NCBI GenBank assembly: GCA_963969495.1
Contig: OZ018329.1
Span: 149,976,502 to 150,040,501 of the forward strand
Reading direction: 5' to 3'
DNA length: 64,000 nt
DNA from: Ceratothoa steindachneri
Lineage: Eukaryota; Arthropoda; Malacostraca; Isopoda; Cymothoidae
The translations under genes and the position numbers were made by a program. The first letter of the stretch is position 1, and every line of letters begins with the position of its first letter. Shown one piece after another: positions 11,916 through 24,300 of this stretch. The notes beneath the pieces are model-generated. The model saw nothing but the letters and a program-made list of their open reading frames with translations, ran no database searches and was not told where the DNA came from.

Positions 11916-12270
11916 CAAATATAGTGAAACAAATAAAATGTCAAGGTGCTGAATCAAGCTCTTCAATAAATTAGGCAGTGAAATTATTTTGCATGGTTTA
12001 TTAGTTATAAATCATAATTCCATTACAATAGACATCTGGCCTGCCTGAGGGGTGCTTTTTATCTATATCAAACAAGTGGCTGTAACAAGTAGATACAGCA
12101 ACTTGCTTGACATTGGTGAGGAGTGTCCTCTAGTTATGCCCAATGCAGTGTTGAGGAGGCAAACCATTGCCATTTTAATGGCATTTCATAGCTGCATTAT
12201 TGCAGTTTAATCTAAATATATAAATTGCAATTTTCATTGAAGTTTTTATCATTTAATATTTTCCTTTTAG

Positions 12271-12367
12271 GAGTCTAATCACTTCCCTAAATTCTGTGGG
12301 TAACGTGATTCAAAGTCAAATGCCTTGGGAAACCACACCATGCAATATGGTTCAAAGGGTAATAAAG
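12271..12367 (+). CDS. EIF2B2: EIF2B2 exon a
   Basis: Acceptor TTCCTTTTAG precedes it and donor GTAAGA follows. The first base completes a codon begun in the preceding, unseen exon. It encodes [14 protein letters not shown] and then [10 protein letters not shown], the early helical region of the beta subunit. Open frame beyond 12367 is intron read-through. Confidence 0.85.
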
Positions 12368-15300
12368 GTAAGAAACGATTTAAAAATATTATTGGATATT
12401 GCTAACAAGGGAAATTTAAGGTGTGGAACTCAGGTCTATATTCTAATACCAATTTATTCTTTATTAAATTATAGAATTGTTCATTTGGTTTGTTCTTTGC
12501 TATGCCCTACTAAATGGAAACACCATCTCACACTATGCATGAAGCTAAACAATATGAGTTTTGTCAGTTGCCCAATTTGCTTATTGTTTGTTTGTCTATG
12601 TATGATTTTTGTTGTTTTTTACCATACACTAAAATTAGTTTTTGCTAGTTACGATGAAAGTCACTGTTCTGGTGGCTGGACTGCATTTGAGTAGGAGGGG
12701 GGTAGATGTGTTGTGGGAGGAGTATGATCGTGTTATTAGGTCTTTGCGGGCGGGAAACTAGATACTAATAGTGGTCAGGGAATTATGAGAGGACATTATA
12801 GTACTGAAAGTAGAATGGACTTGGCACATAACAGAAATAGGTTCCAAGGCGATAGAGGTGAGGTCATTCAAGTTTCAAGAGGTGCTTCAGGGATAGGGGG
12901 GTTAAATTGTTTCTATACAAATGCTCGTAGTCTTAGAAACAAGAAGGATGAGCTATTTAGTTATATTAGCAATGAGGATATAGATATATTATGCGTTACT
13001 GAATCATGGGTTAATGAAATAGAATTTAGTGACACTATAAGTGAATTTGATTTTCAGGGCTATAATATGTACATTAGTCAAAGGACAGGTAGGATTGGTG
13101 GAGGAATAATTATCTATATAAAAAACAACATTGTTTCAAGTTTAAATACTTCAATAAAGCAAGATGGAGTTGAGTCACTTTGGATAGATATTAGGTTCAG
13201 TAAAAATAGAATAGTGCATTTGGGAGCTTTTTACAGGCCACCTGGGCAGACTGATGATATAGATGAACTAATGATAAGGGAAATAAGTAAGGGATGTGAA
13301 ACAGATGCAGTTATTATTGGGGACTTCAACTTAAACTCTGTGGACTGGGAAAATATGATAGGTAGGGATAGAACAAGTGGCAGGTTCATAGAATGCTTTG
13401 AGGATAATTTTTTGAATCAATTTGTTAACGATTCAACGAGGGGGGACAATATATTAGATTTAGTACTTTCTAACAGTGATCATTTAGTTCAAGAATTGAC
13501 TGTTGGGGAAGCATTGGGAAATAGTGACCATCAGATAGTTCGTTTTAACTTGGGAATTGAGAAGGGTAAAATAACTGAGAATGCTGAAAAAGTTCCAAAT
13601 TTTCATAAGGGAGATTATGTAAAACTTCGAAGCTTGCTAAATTTGGTAGACTGGGATATAGAATTCAGAGGTAAAAATGCTTATGGGATGTGGGATACTT
13701 TCAAGCATATAATAAATGTAGTCCAAGAACAATGTATCCCAATGAAGGCCATTAGGAACAAAAGTAGGAAACCATTATGGTGGAATCAGGAGATAGCTAG
13801 AAAAATTTCAGAGAAGAAAAGGGCATATAAAAAATTACAGGTAGAAAATAATATTCAAAATTTAAGTGATTATAGAATGGCTAGGAATGAGTTAAATAAG
13901 ATTATAAAGAAGAACAAAAGGGTGTCAGAAATTAAATTAGCTCAGGATAGCAACAAAGATCCTAGAAAGTTCTTTAGTTACTATAAAATTAATAACAAGT
14001 GTGGCAGAGTTAAAATAGGACCTATCAAATATGAAGGGTTTGTGAGAGAAACTGATGAGGAAATAGTTGAGGTACTAAATGGTCATTTTGCATCAGTATT
14101 TACAAAAGAGAAACTAAATAGTCCTATGTATAGTACTCATAGGTCAGGAAAAGAGGTGTTTACTAACATTTGTGTGGATCGGAGGATGATAAAAGGACTA
14201 ATAGGTGATTTAGATACTACCAAGGCCTCCGGCCCTGATAATATTCATTCTAGGATACTTAAAGAAGGGGTAGAAAGTATCTCAATAGCTCTGGACAAGT
14301 TATATACTAGGTCATTGGAATATGGAGAAATACCCGATGATTGGAAGAGAGCGAATGTAGTCCCCATTTTCAAGAAGGGTAGTAAAGAGGATCCAAATAA
14401 CTTTAGACCGGTTAGCCTAACTCCTGTAGTCTGTAAAATTCTTGAGAAAATAGTTAAAAAAGGGATTTGCCAACATCTAGAGAGGGAGGGGTTAATCAGC
14501 GATGCTCAGCATGGGTTTAGATCAGGTAGATCATGTTTGACTAACTTACTAGACTTTCTGGAGTTTGTAACAGATCAAGTAGATAAGGGAGAGAATGTAG
14601 ATATAATTTACTTAGATTTTAGTAAAGCATTTGATAAGGTACCACACAGGAGACTAGTTCATAAATTAAAAATGATTGGGATATGTGGGGGTGTTTCAAA
14701 TTGGATAGCTGAGTGGCTGAAAGACAGGAAGCAAAGGGTAGTGCTAAATGGTGTAAAGTCAGAGTGGAGGGATGTTATCAGTGGGGTTCCTCAGGGATCA
14801 GTTCTCGGTCCATTATTATTTGTCATCTATATAAACGATCTTGGGGAGGCAGTTAATAATAAAGTGTCAATTTTTGCGGATGATACCAAATTAGCAGCTG
14901 TAGTTAAAGATATTGATGATAATTTTAAAGTGCAGGGGGACTTAAATAAATTGTTATCCTGGGCACATAAGTGGCAAATGACTTTCAACCTTGATAAGTG
15001 CAAAGTTATTAACATGGGAAAAGATAATAGAGAATTTAACTATGAAATGGATGGGCATTGGCTGAGCTCAGTAGAGGATGAGAAAGATCTAGGAGTAGTA
15101 ATAGATAAGTCATTAAGGTTTTCTAAGCAGTGTATTGAAGCAAGAAATAGGGCAAATAGAGTGCTGGGTTTTATTAAGAGAAATGTCAGTTACAAAAGTA
15201 AGGAGGTTATTCTTAAACTCTATAACTCTTATGTTAGGCCACATCTAGAGTACTGTATACAGGCATGGTCCCCACATTTTAGACACGATATTAACCTTCT

Positions 15301-18300
15301 TGAGTCAGTGCAACGGAGGGCAACAAAGATTATTCCTTCCCTGAGGCACCTTGAATATGAAGATAGACTGAGGGTATTAAATATGTTCTCATTCGAAAGG
15401 AGGTGTGTGAGAGGGGATATGATTGAGCTGTTTAAAATTTTTTCCGGGATAGATAAATTGGATGTTAGCAAGTTTTTTGAGTTAGATGATGGAAATCGGA
15501 CTAGAGGTCACCACTTGAAAATTAAAAAGCAAGGGTGTAGGTTGGATTTAAGAAAATATTTTTTCACCAATAGAGTGGTAGACTTCTGGAACAAATTGCC
15601 GCAGAGGGTAGTAGGTAGTCCAAATCTAAATGTATTTAAGAGTAGGTTGGATGAGTTTATGGGAAGGGAAGGTTGTGATGGTTCCTAAGTTTTGTATATA
15701 TTAATATTGTTTGTATATATCTATAGCTGCATGATTTAGTTCTTGACAAGCCTTGATTGGTGATACCCTTGTTTCTGGATGCAATCCTCTGGATGTAGTT
15801 TTCCTGGGAGTTTGGGTGCCTTGAAAAAGAGGCCGCTTGACTCGGATGACCTATGATGAGCCCTTGTGGCTTTTGTCATCCGTTATATTATATTGTGGGG
15901 GACTTTGATTTTGTCTTCCCCTGGTGATGGTGCTTTTTGTGGGTGGGTTTTGACGGAGGCGGATGACCTTTGATAGGCCCTTGTGGCTTTTGTCATCCGT
16001 GTAATTATGTTATGTTATGTTATGTTATCTTGTAGTGCAATATAAATTGGATCCTACATTAAGCTGTAGGTACACTTAGAAATGCTTTAGATGGTGTGAA
16101 TCAGTGTTAATACCCATACAAAACATTTTGTTGAGTGTTTGTATTATCTTGTTTAGTTTTGCCTTTTTATTTGTTTTTCTAAGGTAACCTATTAATAGGC
16201 TAAATATAATTACCTCGACTTATCCCCTCAGTGGTAATCACTGGATGGAACACATCTTTTGGTTGCTCATTAATACTCCTTGTCATTTTGTTGGCTGCTT
16301 GGCCACTCAAACATCCATGGTAATGAAATGGCCAACTGAGAAGCTCAGAAGGCTGCTCTCTGCACTGCTCATCTTTCACCATGATTATATCCCCATCATT
16401 GTAAATTGGTCACATCTCTGGTACTCTGGTAGTGAGACTGGCACTGCTTAGCCATCTTCATCCGCTCCAACTTCAGAGTGATTGTTCCCTGCACTCATTT
16501 TACTCTTCCATCAGACTACATGAGATAATGCTGTGCCACCTGCCAATTGCCCATGTGTCACCTTACTCCAGCCATCTAATGTCTGGTAGAGAACCACTAT
16601 CTTGTGCAACACTGCAATTGTACTACTTTTGTAGGCTGCTGGCCTCTCTCTTCCATTTTTGATGTTTTAGCCATCTTTCTATACCTTTGTTTTATCTGAT
16701 CTTATTTTATTTTATCTCTCTTTTAGCTGATGGTATATGGCCCAGGCCACATTATATTACTTTCATCTTTACTTGGTTATTATCTTATCTTTTGTGGTTG
16801 TTGTTTATTGCTCCCCACAAGCAGAGGGCATCTCTGCTCCTTCCCACCACTTGGAAGATGAAGGGAGAAAGCTTTGATCCTAATGCCTTTGATGTAGGCC
16901 CCTCTCAATGTTAACACATTTAAGGGGGCCAAGCCTTCTGTGAGTGTGTCTTGAAGGACCAGGTTAGAGTGGATGGAGGCTGTTGCATGCTGTGGGGATT
17001 TTATAGCACGCCCCTGTGCTAGTGGTTCAGGCAACAGTTAGGAAGTGAGATTCTATTGCAACTTATCCTCATACGGAATACATCCAAGCAAGGTGGTCAC
17101 ACTCCAGGATTGCAACTAGGTAGGGTGGTTGTCCTATTTACTTGAATGACTGACCCTTCTACAACTCTTTTCCTCTTCCCCAACAGAGTGGCTAGAGTTT
17201 TAAAAAACAGCATTGCATCTTGAGATTTTCATATCTTATTTGTTGGCCATTTTTAATTGGTGTAATTTTAGAGACTAATTTTACCAAACAATTGAGCCTG
17301 TATGGTGTAAAGGCTTTAAAACCTTAAATTTCAATAATTCATTAGTCATGTGACTGGATGATTGCTCTCCTTAAGTAATAGGGAAACATTCCAGGATGAT
17401 CAGAGATACAGATTAATACAAGGACATTTGCTGGAAGATGTGGAGGTGATGATTCAGCATTTTTAAAGTGACAAACTGGTAATACAATTTTCCTGCATTT
17501 CCTACACACATCTCCTCTTGCAGGATATGGGCAATGATTATCACTGTGTTGCTGAGGCCCACCACAATTAAAGCAACATCTAGTACTGCTTAGTATAGTG
17601 CCAGAAAGTGGCTACACCATCCCCATCATCACTACAGGAAGAAATTTACCTATGCTTTGAAGAACCCTCAACAACCATCCCTGAGCCTGTAGTGAAACTT
17701 GTAATAAAGTCCCTGAGCCTTGTGTGAGATTAGCAATATAGTCCTCATGGGACTAGCAATAAAATCCCTGAGCCTGATGTGGGACTAGCAATAAAATCCC
17801 TGAGCCTTGTGTGGGACTAACAATATAGTCTCTGAGCCTGATGTGGGGCTAGCAATAAAGTCCCTGGGCCTGATGTGAGACTAGCAATATAGTTCCTGAA
17901 CCTGATGTGGAACTAGCAATAAAGTCCCTGAGCCTGATGTGGAACTAACAATATAGTCCCTGAGCCTGATCTGAGACTAGCAATAAAGTCTTTGAACCTT
18001 GTGTTGGACTAACAATATAGTCCCTGAGCCTTGTGCGGGACTTGCAATATAGTCCTGAGCCTGATGTGAGACTAGTAATAAAATCCCTGAGCCTGATGTG
18101 GGACTAGTAATAAAGTCCCTGAGCCTGATGCGGGACTAGCAATCAATTATGTCTCACAATGGAGAAGGGTTGTTCGAGTGCATAAGCTTGGTCAGATACA
18201 GATTGCAAGTTGAGCTCCAGCAGTGGGGTGGGGAAGATTCCTCTTTGTAAACTGCTGCACCTGGTACCTGGAGGAGCGCTATATCCTCCCAGCCTGAGGG

Positions 18301-21300
18301 CCTGTAAGGAAGGCCTGGGTCACTGGGTTGACTTCAACACTTTTACTGCTGCCTAGGGAACTGGTGCATTTTTCCTGTCCCTCAGAGTGAAGCACTATGA
18401 CAAGTGGCTGTGTGAATTTTCCTTGGTGAGAGCCAGAGTCTGTTTCACTACAAAGCACACTTGCTACTCTTCCTGCTGGGCATATGACTTCACTTAATGG
18501 GAAGATTTCTCTTGTAGAACTGTGGAAGCATGTAGAAAGGAAGGCTGGACCACCATCTCAGACCCTGTATCCATGGTAGATGGAATCCTTCATGACCTCT
18601 TTCTCCACATTATCCCTCCAGGATGCTTTCCCACCTGCATTCCAAGCAGCTCACAATTGTTCTAGGCTTTTAACTGGACTTGGCTTCAGATGCAGGGAAT
18701 CCTTCCAGTACCTGATTTCATTGAGTTACACACCCATTCTTCTATCATGCACAGATACTGCCCCTCATCCAGATAATATCCCATATGCCATGATTCAATA
18801 CCTTGGTAAATGAGGCTCAGCCTTCCTGTTAGTGTTGGTCAACAGGATCTGGTTAGGGGAGATCTTCCAGAGTCCTGGTAAATGGTTACTGTGCTTGTTT
18901 ATGGCCTGCCAGGAAGAGATCCTTCCACTCAGACTGGTTCTCACCCAATTTTTCTAACCTCTTTAATCCTCAAGTTGATTCCATATTGGATGCTCTGCTA
19001 CAATTGGAGGGTGCTATTCCTCAGGCTTTCCCTTGCAGGCAACTTCTCACCACAGTAATTTTTGATCTGGAGAAAGCCTATGATAATGTGCAGCAATATA
19101 GTATTATGAAGACCCTCTATGGGAGTGAGGGGATCACCTACCCATTTTTTCAGAGTTCTTACAGATTGCTAATTCCTCATACAGGTGGGAGATCTCTCTT
19201 GAGCATGTAGAGGAGGGTGTTCTTTAGGGAAGTATCTTTATTGTCACTCTCTTTGTCAGGGGCATCAACCATATAATCTCAGTGCTGCCAGTAGGTGTTC
19301 TCACCACATTATACATGACTTTTCTATCACTTTTTGCATTGTTCACCTATCTTCCATGGAGAGCCGACTCCAACAGCCTCTGAACTGTCAATCTGGTTTC
19401 AAGTCAGGTCACTCCACAGAAACTGCCCTTCTCAATGTGTCCGATTGCTTATGAAGAGCCGCGGACAGGGGTTGTCCCTCCATCCTCGTTCTACTCGACC
19501 TCTCCTCTGCCTTCAATACTATTGACCATACCGTCCTACTTGATCGTCTCCACTCTTTCCTCGGCATATCAGGCACCGTGCTTGACTGGTTCCGCTCTTA
19601 CCTCTCGTCTCGTACCCAATCCGTTGTGATTGACGACGTTTCATCCGACTCTACCCCCATTTGCTTTGGAGTGCCACAAGGCTCTGTCCTTGGTCCTCTA
19701 CTATTTCGTATCTACCTTCTCCCTCTTAGTTCCCTTCTCCGTAATCTCGGTCTATCCTTCCACCTCTATGCTGATGACACTCAAATTTTCATTTCCTCAT
19801 CCCCCACGTCTCTTGCCTACTCTATCACTGACCTCCTGGCTGCCTACTCCTCCATTTCTGACTGGCTCTCTACCAACTTCCTCAGGCTGCATCTCTCCTT
19901 TAAGCCTCATATCCGCAATGTCAGCAAATCCTCTCTATGTTTCCTTCGTAACTTCTCTCGCATTCGCTCTCACTTTGATTGCCAAAGTCTTGAGACTGCT
20001 GTTCATGCCTTCATCACCTCACGCCTTGACTACTGTAATTCTCTGCTTGTGAATCTGCCCTCCTCCTCTCTCCGCCCCTTTCAACTTGTACAGAACTATG
20101 CCGCCCGGCTTCTCCTCCGTCACCCTCGCTTCTCTCCCTTGAAACCCTTGCTGCATGAACTGCACTGGCTCCCTGTCAGATCCCGTACTCACTTCAAGAT
20201 ACTTCTCTTCACATTTAAGGCTCTAAACAACAAGGCCCTGTCTTACCTCTCTTCTGCCCTCTCGCCACGCCATGTCCCTCGGGCCCTTCGGTCATCACAC
20301 GCACCTCTTTTGAATATTCTTTGTTCATCCCTCTGCTCAATGGGGGACTGCTCCTTCTCAATCTGCGCCCCTAAGTTGTGGAATGCTCTTCCTGCTGAAA
20401 TCAGGTCTTCTCCCTCTCTTACCACATTTAAGCGTCTCCTGAAAATGCATCTTTTCAGTATTGCCTTCTTCCCCTCTTGAATTTCCATTTAATTTCCATT
20501 CTCATCTCAGCACAATGTGCACTCTGGGAAGGCCTCAGGCCTTGAAGAGCGCATTACAAAAGACTTATTATTATCATCTTGTTTGGCCAAAATGTACAGG
20601 TTTCAGTTTTCTTTCGCTAAGACTAAGTTAGTGTAATTCTGCGCTATCCTTGTGGCCATTACCCTTACTCAAATCCATTTCTAAATGGGACTCGCCTAGG
20701 TATGCACATGCACTGATTTTTTGATCTTGAGTTTGACCAATCCTTTACCTGGAAGGCGCACCTTTGAAAACTTAAGTAATCTTGCACCTGCGCCATGGAG
20801 ATTATATGCTCTGATTTTCCTCATGCAGCATGCGGATAGGACTACCTTACCCTTATTTTACTGTTCCTTTGTTTATTCAAAGCTTGACTACAGGGGCAAA
20901 ATTTTCTCCTGCATCTGAAAGTATATTACTGATGGTGGATTTGATCTACCATGCCAGTCTCCATTTGATGACTGGTTCCTTCTGCATGCCCCCCTTCAGA
21001 AAACATTTGTCAATGCAGAGGAGGTGCTACTCATTTGCATCTTGCATCAGGCACAGTGCATGTTGCAGTTGTATGTGTGGTTTCATCCTCTCCCTATTTG
21101 CTACCTTCAAGAGGATACCATCGGGCATAGCATGGGCAACCTTCCTGCAGCAGAACCTAATCATAGGCTGTAGTGAGTACGGCAACTTATGCCCAAGTAC
21201 GCAGTCGCCAGATGGGCTCCTTAATAAAAACTATTTAAATGCTGTAGCAGGATCATAGATTGTCCTGGCAAGATGCTCTGGTGTGGTTGCTACCCAAAAC

Positions 21301-24300
21301 TAAACAAACATACAAATACCACACTGGCCTGACCAATAAAGACATTTGCTCCCATTGCCCTGAACATATTTTTGGTAAGGCATCGATAGCCTAGCCTAGT
21401 GGAAACACCCTTTCTGGGTTGAATGATGTCAAGCCACATCAGCTGTGGATAGTCTATGGATGAAGTGCCAATTTGGGATGACTTTTCTGTGGCTGCCAAA
21501 TGCTGTCTCAACTTGGGGTTTGGATCTCACACGAAACTAGATTTTCATTCAGGAAAAAAAAAAGCCTCAAACAAAGCTTGCTGATTAAAGTCGTATGCTC
21601 TCACTTATTGCGATTTATGACCTTACAACTTTCAAAATTTTCAATAATTCCCGGACTAACCTTGGGAGGACCTTAGCAATTATATAATTCATAAGAGAAT
21701 GTAAAGCAGCATAAGGGTTTCAAATTTTGTTAGAATCAGCCGAATAGTTACAATGTTATTACCAAAACAAAAAAAAAGAAAAACGGTGACTGACTGACAT
21801 AGTGAGATATAGAGTTGCACACGACTAAGCGCACACAACTAAAAAGTGGTTAGATTAGTAATAAAGCCTGTATAAAAACCATCATCTGCCAAAGAGACAA
21901 GGTGATGTCACTCTTTATGGCCTGATGTGGACATTTTTGACTAGTTGTGGTTGTTGTACAACTTGTTCTTGGAGATTAAGGAAATTAAAAATTTCCCTAT
22001 TTGCAGTTATTTCCTTCCTTTGCATGATGCAATTAAGTTTATGGTCCTTTAACTTCTGGTCTAATATCAGTCATAATTGAAAAATAATGGCATGACTTCA
22101 TCTTCTTCAATCTTATTCATGCTTTACAAGTATCATATCTGGTTTAAAAGATTGTATTGTACTCATTAATGAAGTGAAGCATCCCTTGATGTGGGTTCCA
22201 ATTGTTACTTCCAAAACCCAAGCATTTAAGGGTGAGACAACACTCACGTTCAAACTCTCACTTGCCTTGGATATTTTGTGATCTGTTCGAGGGTTGAGAA
22301 TTTTCCAGTCAAACATTTCTCTTATAAGTAATTCGCTAATCATTCTACACTTTACTTTCCAGATTGTTAAGGATGAATATAATACAGTCCAAAATAATGA
22401 TGGAACTAATTATTGTCAAAACTTTCCTAAACCTAAAGAGAGTGATTTTTCTGCAATTAACTTTGATAAAGAAGTTAACTTTTCCACCTTTCGAGTTAAT
22501 GTACTTGAAGTTATAGCAGAACAAAAAGCTGAATTAGAGCAATGGTAAGTATTAAAAAGGTTTATATTTTCTAACCTTTAAGTTTAAAAGCACTATAGGA
22601 GCAAGAATATTAAATCTGTTTAATGTGAATGGTGATGATTGGAACAAGTGTTAATATGGTTAGTTTTGTTTGCTAAGGAGCAATTACCATTGTAGCAAAC
22701 TAGTTAAGTGGTCAATGAAAAAGTCAAAAAATGAGAAAGCAAATGGTGTTGTTGATAATAATGAAATGCCTATTTGGTGGAAAGTATGTGATGCCTATGT
22801 GAATTGTATATTGTAATGCATCTGAGTGTGAGAGTACATGAAGATTAAAGAAGAGCAGTGATTTTACCTGTACACAGATAAGGGTGAAAAGCTATAGGGG
22901 CCATTTATTTGCCTGGAAAAGCTTATAGTAAGTGATTAAGAAAGTTTGTAGGTTATCTAAGCAAAGTTGGGATGAGAAGGGATGTCTCTGATCAAAAATT
23001 GAATGAGGTTCAGATAAATGGTGTATTGCTAGATATAAAAGCATATCGATATCACCATCCTCACCATATCACTGCATCTCCATTGAGAGCCTATTTGTTG
23101 ATGCTGGGGAAATGCCAATTGCCCTGCACAGTGCATTATTCGCCTATGCCGCCGAAACACCAGTCATACCCTAAGCTGTTGGGCTGGTGGCACCCCTGGT
23201 TCTGCCCAGGATGCCACCTTTTACTATTTGTCGCCACACCTCTGCTCCAAAATTTTATACAGCGCTGGGAGTATTGCGTTCAGCCTTTTTGGAGCACACT
23301 TCGTGTCACGCTAGAACCGTGCCAGTGTATATGGATGGCTCCAAGTCCCAAAAGGGAGTTGGTTTCCACGCCATATTCCCTCTGTTCAAAGTCAGTGAGT
23401 CTCAGCCTTATGCTGCGGCTGTCTTCACGGCTCTGCTGGTTGTAATACACTGCTCACTTAGTATAGGAGATAATGCAACATGCCCAGTTTGGAGACTGGA
23501 TTGTGATTTATAGCAACCTACAAAGCTCCCCGAGTGCTCTGGAATCTGTATTGGAATCTCCGCAGGGCCAGCTTGACAAAGAAGATTAAAGATGGTTGAG
23601 AGGAACTTAAAGTTGCGTGCCATTGTACCACAACTGTTCCCATGGACTTGCCCCTCAATGCCACAGCAGCTTCAGTTTGCTTTCTGTCATCTCCAAATTG
23701 GACACACTCGCGGGAGGCACCACCATTTGATGGAGCACTGGCCTGCGCCTTATTGTGACAACTGCATTGTCCCCCAGACTGTTGAGCACATTCTTGTTGA
23801 ATGTCCCAGTCTGGGTGATCTTCGCGCACACTACCTGTCCCGGTATCGGGATGAGCGGGGTCGCCACCGCTTGTCCGTTGTACTTGGGATTGATTCGTGC
23901 ACACAGACTTGCGGACTCTATGATGTGTTGGAGGCCTCCACTTTATTTGACTTTGTTGTAGGTTGCATGTTCCTGCGTTGAGGAGAGGCAGGCCTACCCC
24001 TGATGCCGGAGCACACTTCCTTCTTGTTGCCTTTTTGCTTAGCTTTTTTGTTTTTATTTGTTGTTGTTCCTTTTTTTGTTTGTCTCTTAGCCTTTGTTCC
24101 TTTTTTTATCTCTGTTAATTGTTATTTACATGTTATTTGTCTTTTAACCTAGCCTAATATTAGGCCGTAGTGTGAGTACAGCGACTTTAGCCCTTGTTGG
24201 GTTCTTAATTTTTTTTTAATTCCGGGAGTGGAAAAAAAAGCAGGCTCATTTCCCATCCTCCTCTCTCAAAAAGTAAACACGCAAGAAGAGGACTAAAGGT

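Larger units (their letters stand above)
12670..16029 (+). mobile_element. LINE-B1, CR1/jockey-type LINE with intact ORF2, in EIF2B2 intron
   Basis: Contains an uninterrupted ORF2 (12785-15688), a ~340-bp 3' UTR with two copies of a nested hairpin (15843-15882, 15960-15999), and a tail of about five TTATG units (16004-16029) instead of poly(A). The left boundary is approximate. No ORF1 is seen upstream, so the copy is probably 5' truncated or the family has a short ORF1 not recognised. The intact frame suggests recent insertion. Confidence 0.85.

Noticed and set aside
10196..12270. Possible N-terminal EIF2B2 exons.
   Set aside because: No segment gave the expected residues with matching splice sites; they are probably upstream of the window.
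12368..12694. Long frame continuing from EIF2B2 exon a.
   Set aside because: Sequence past the GTAAGA donor has no family similarity, and the next exon joins in frame at 22363; it is intron read-through.
17680..18150. Regular repeat array considered as CRISPR-like.
   Set aside because: Units are contiguous without unique spacers, and the context is a eukaryotic intron.
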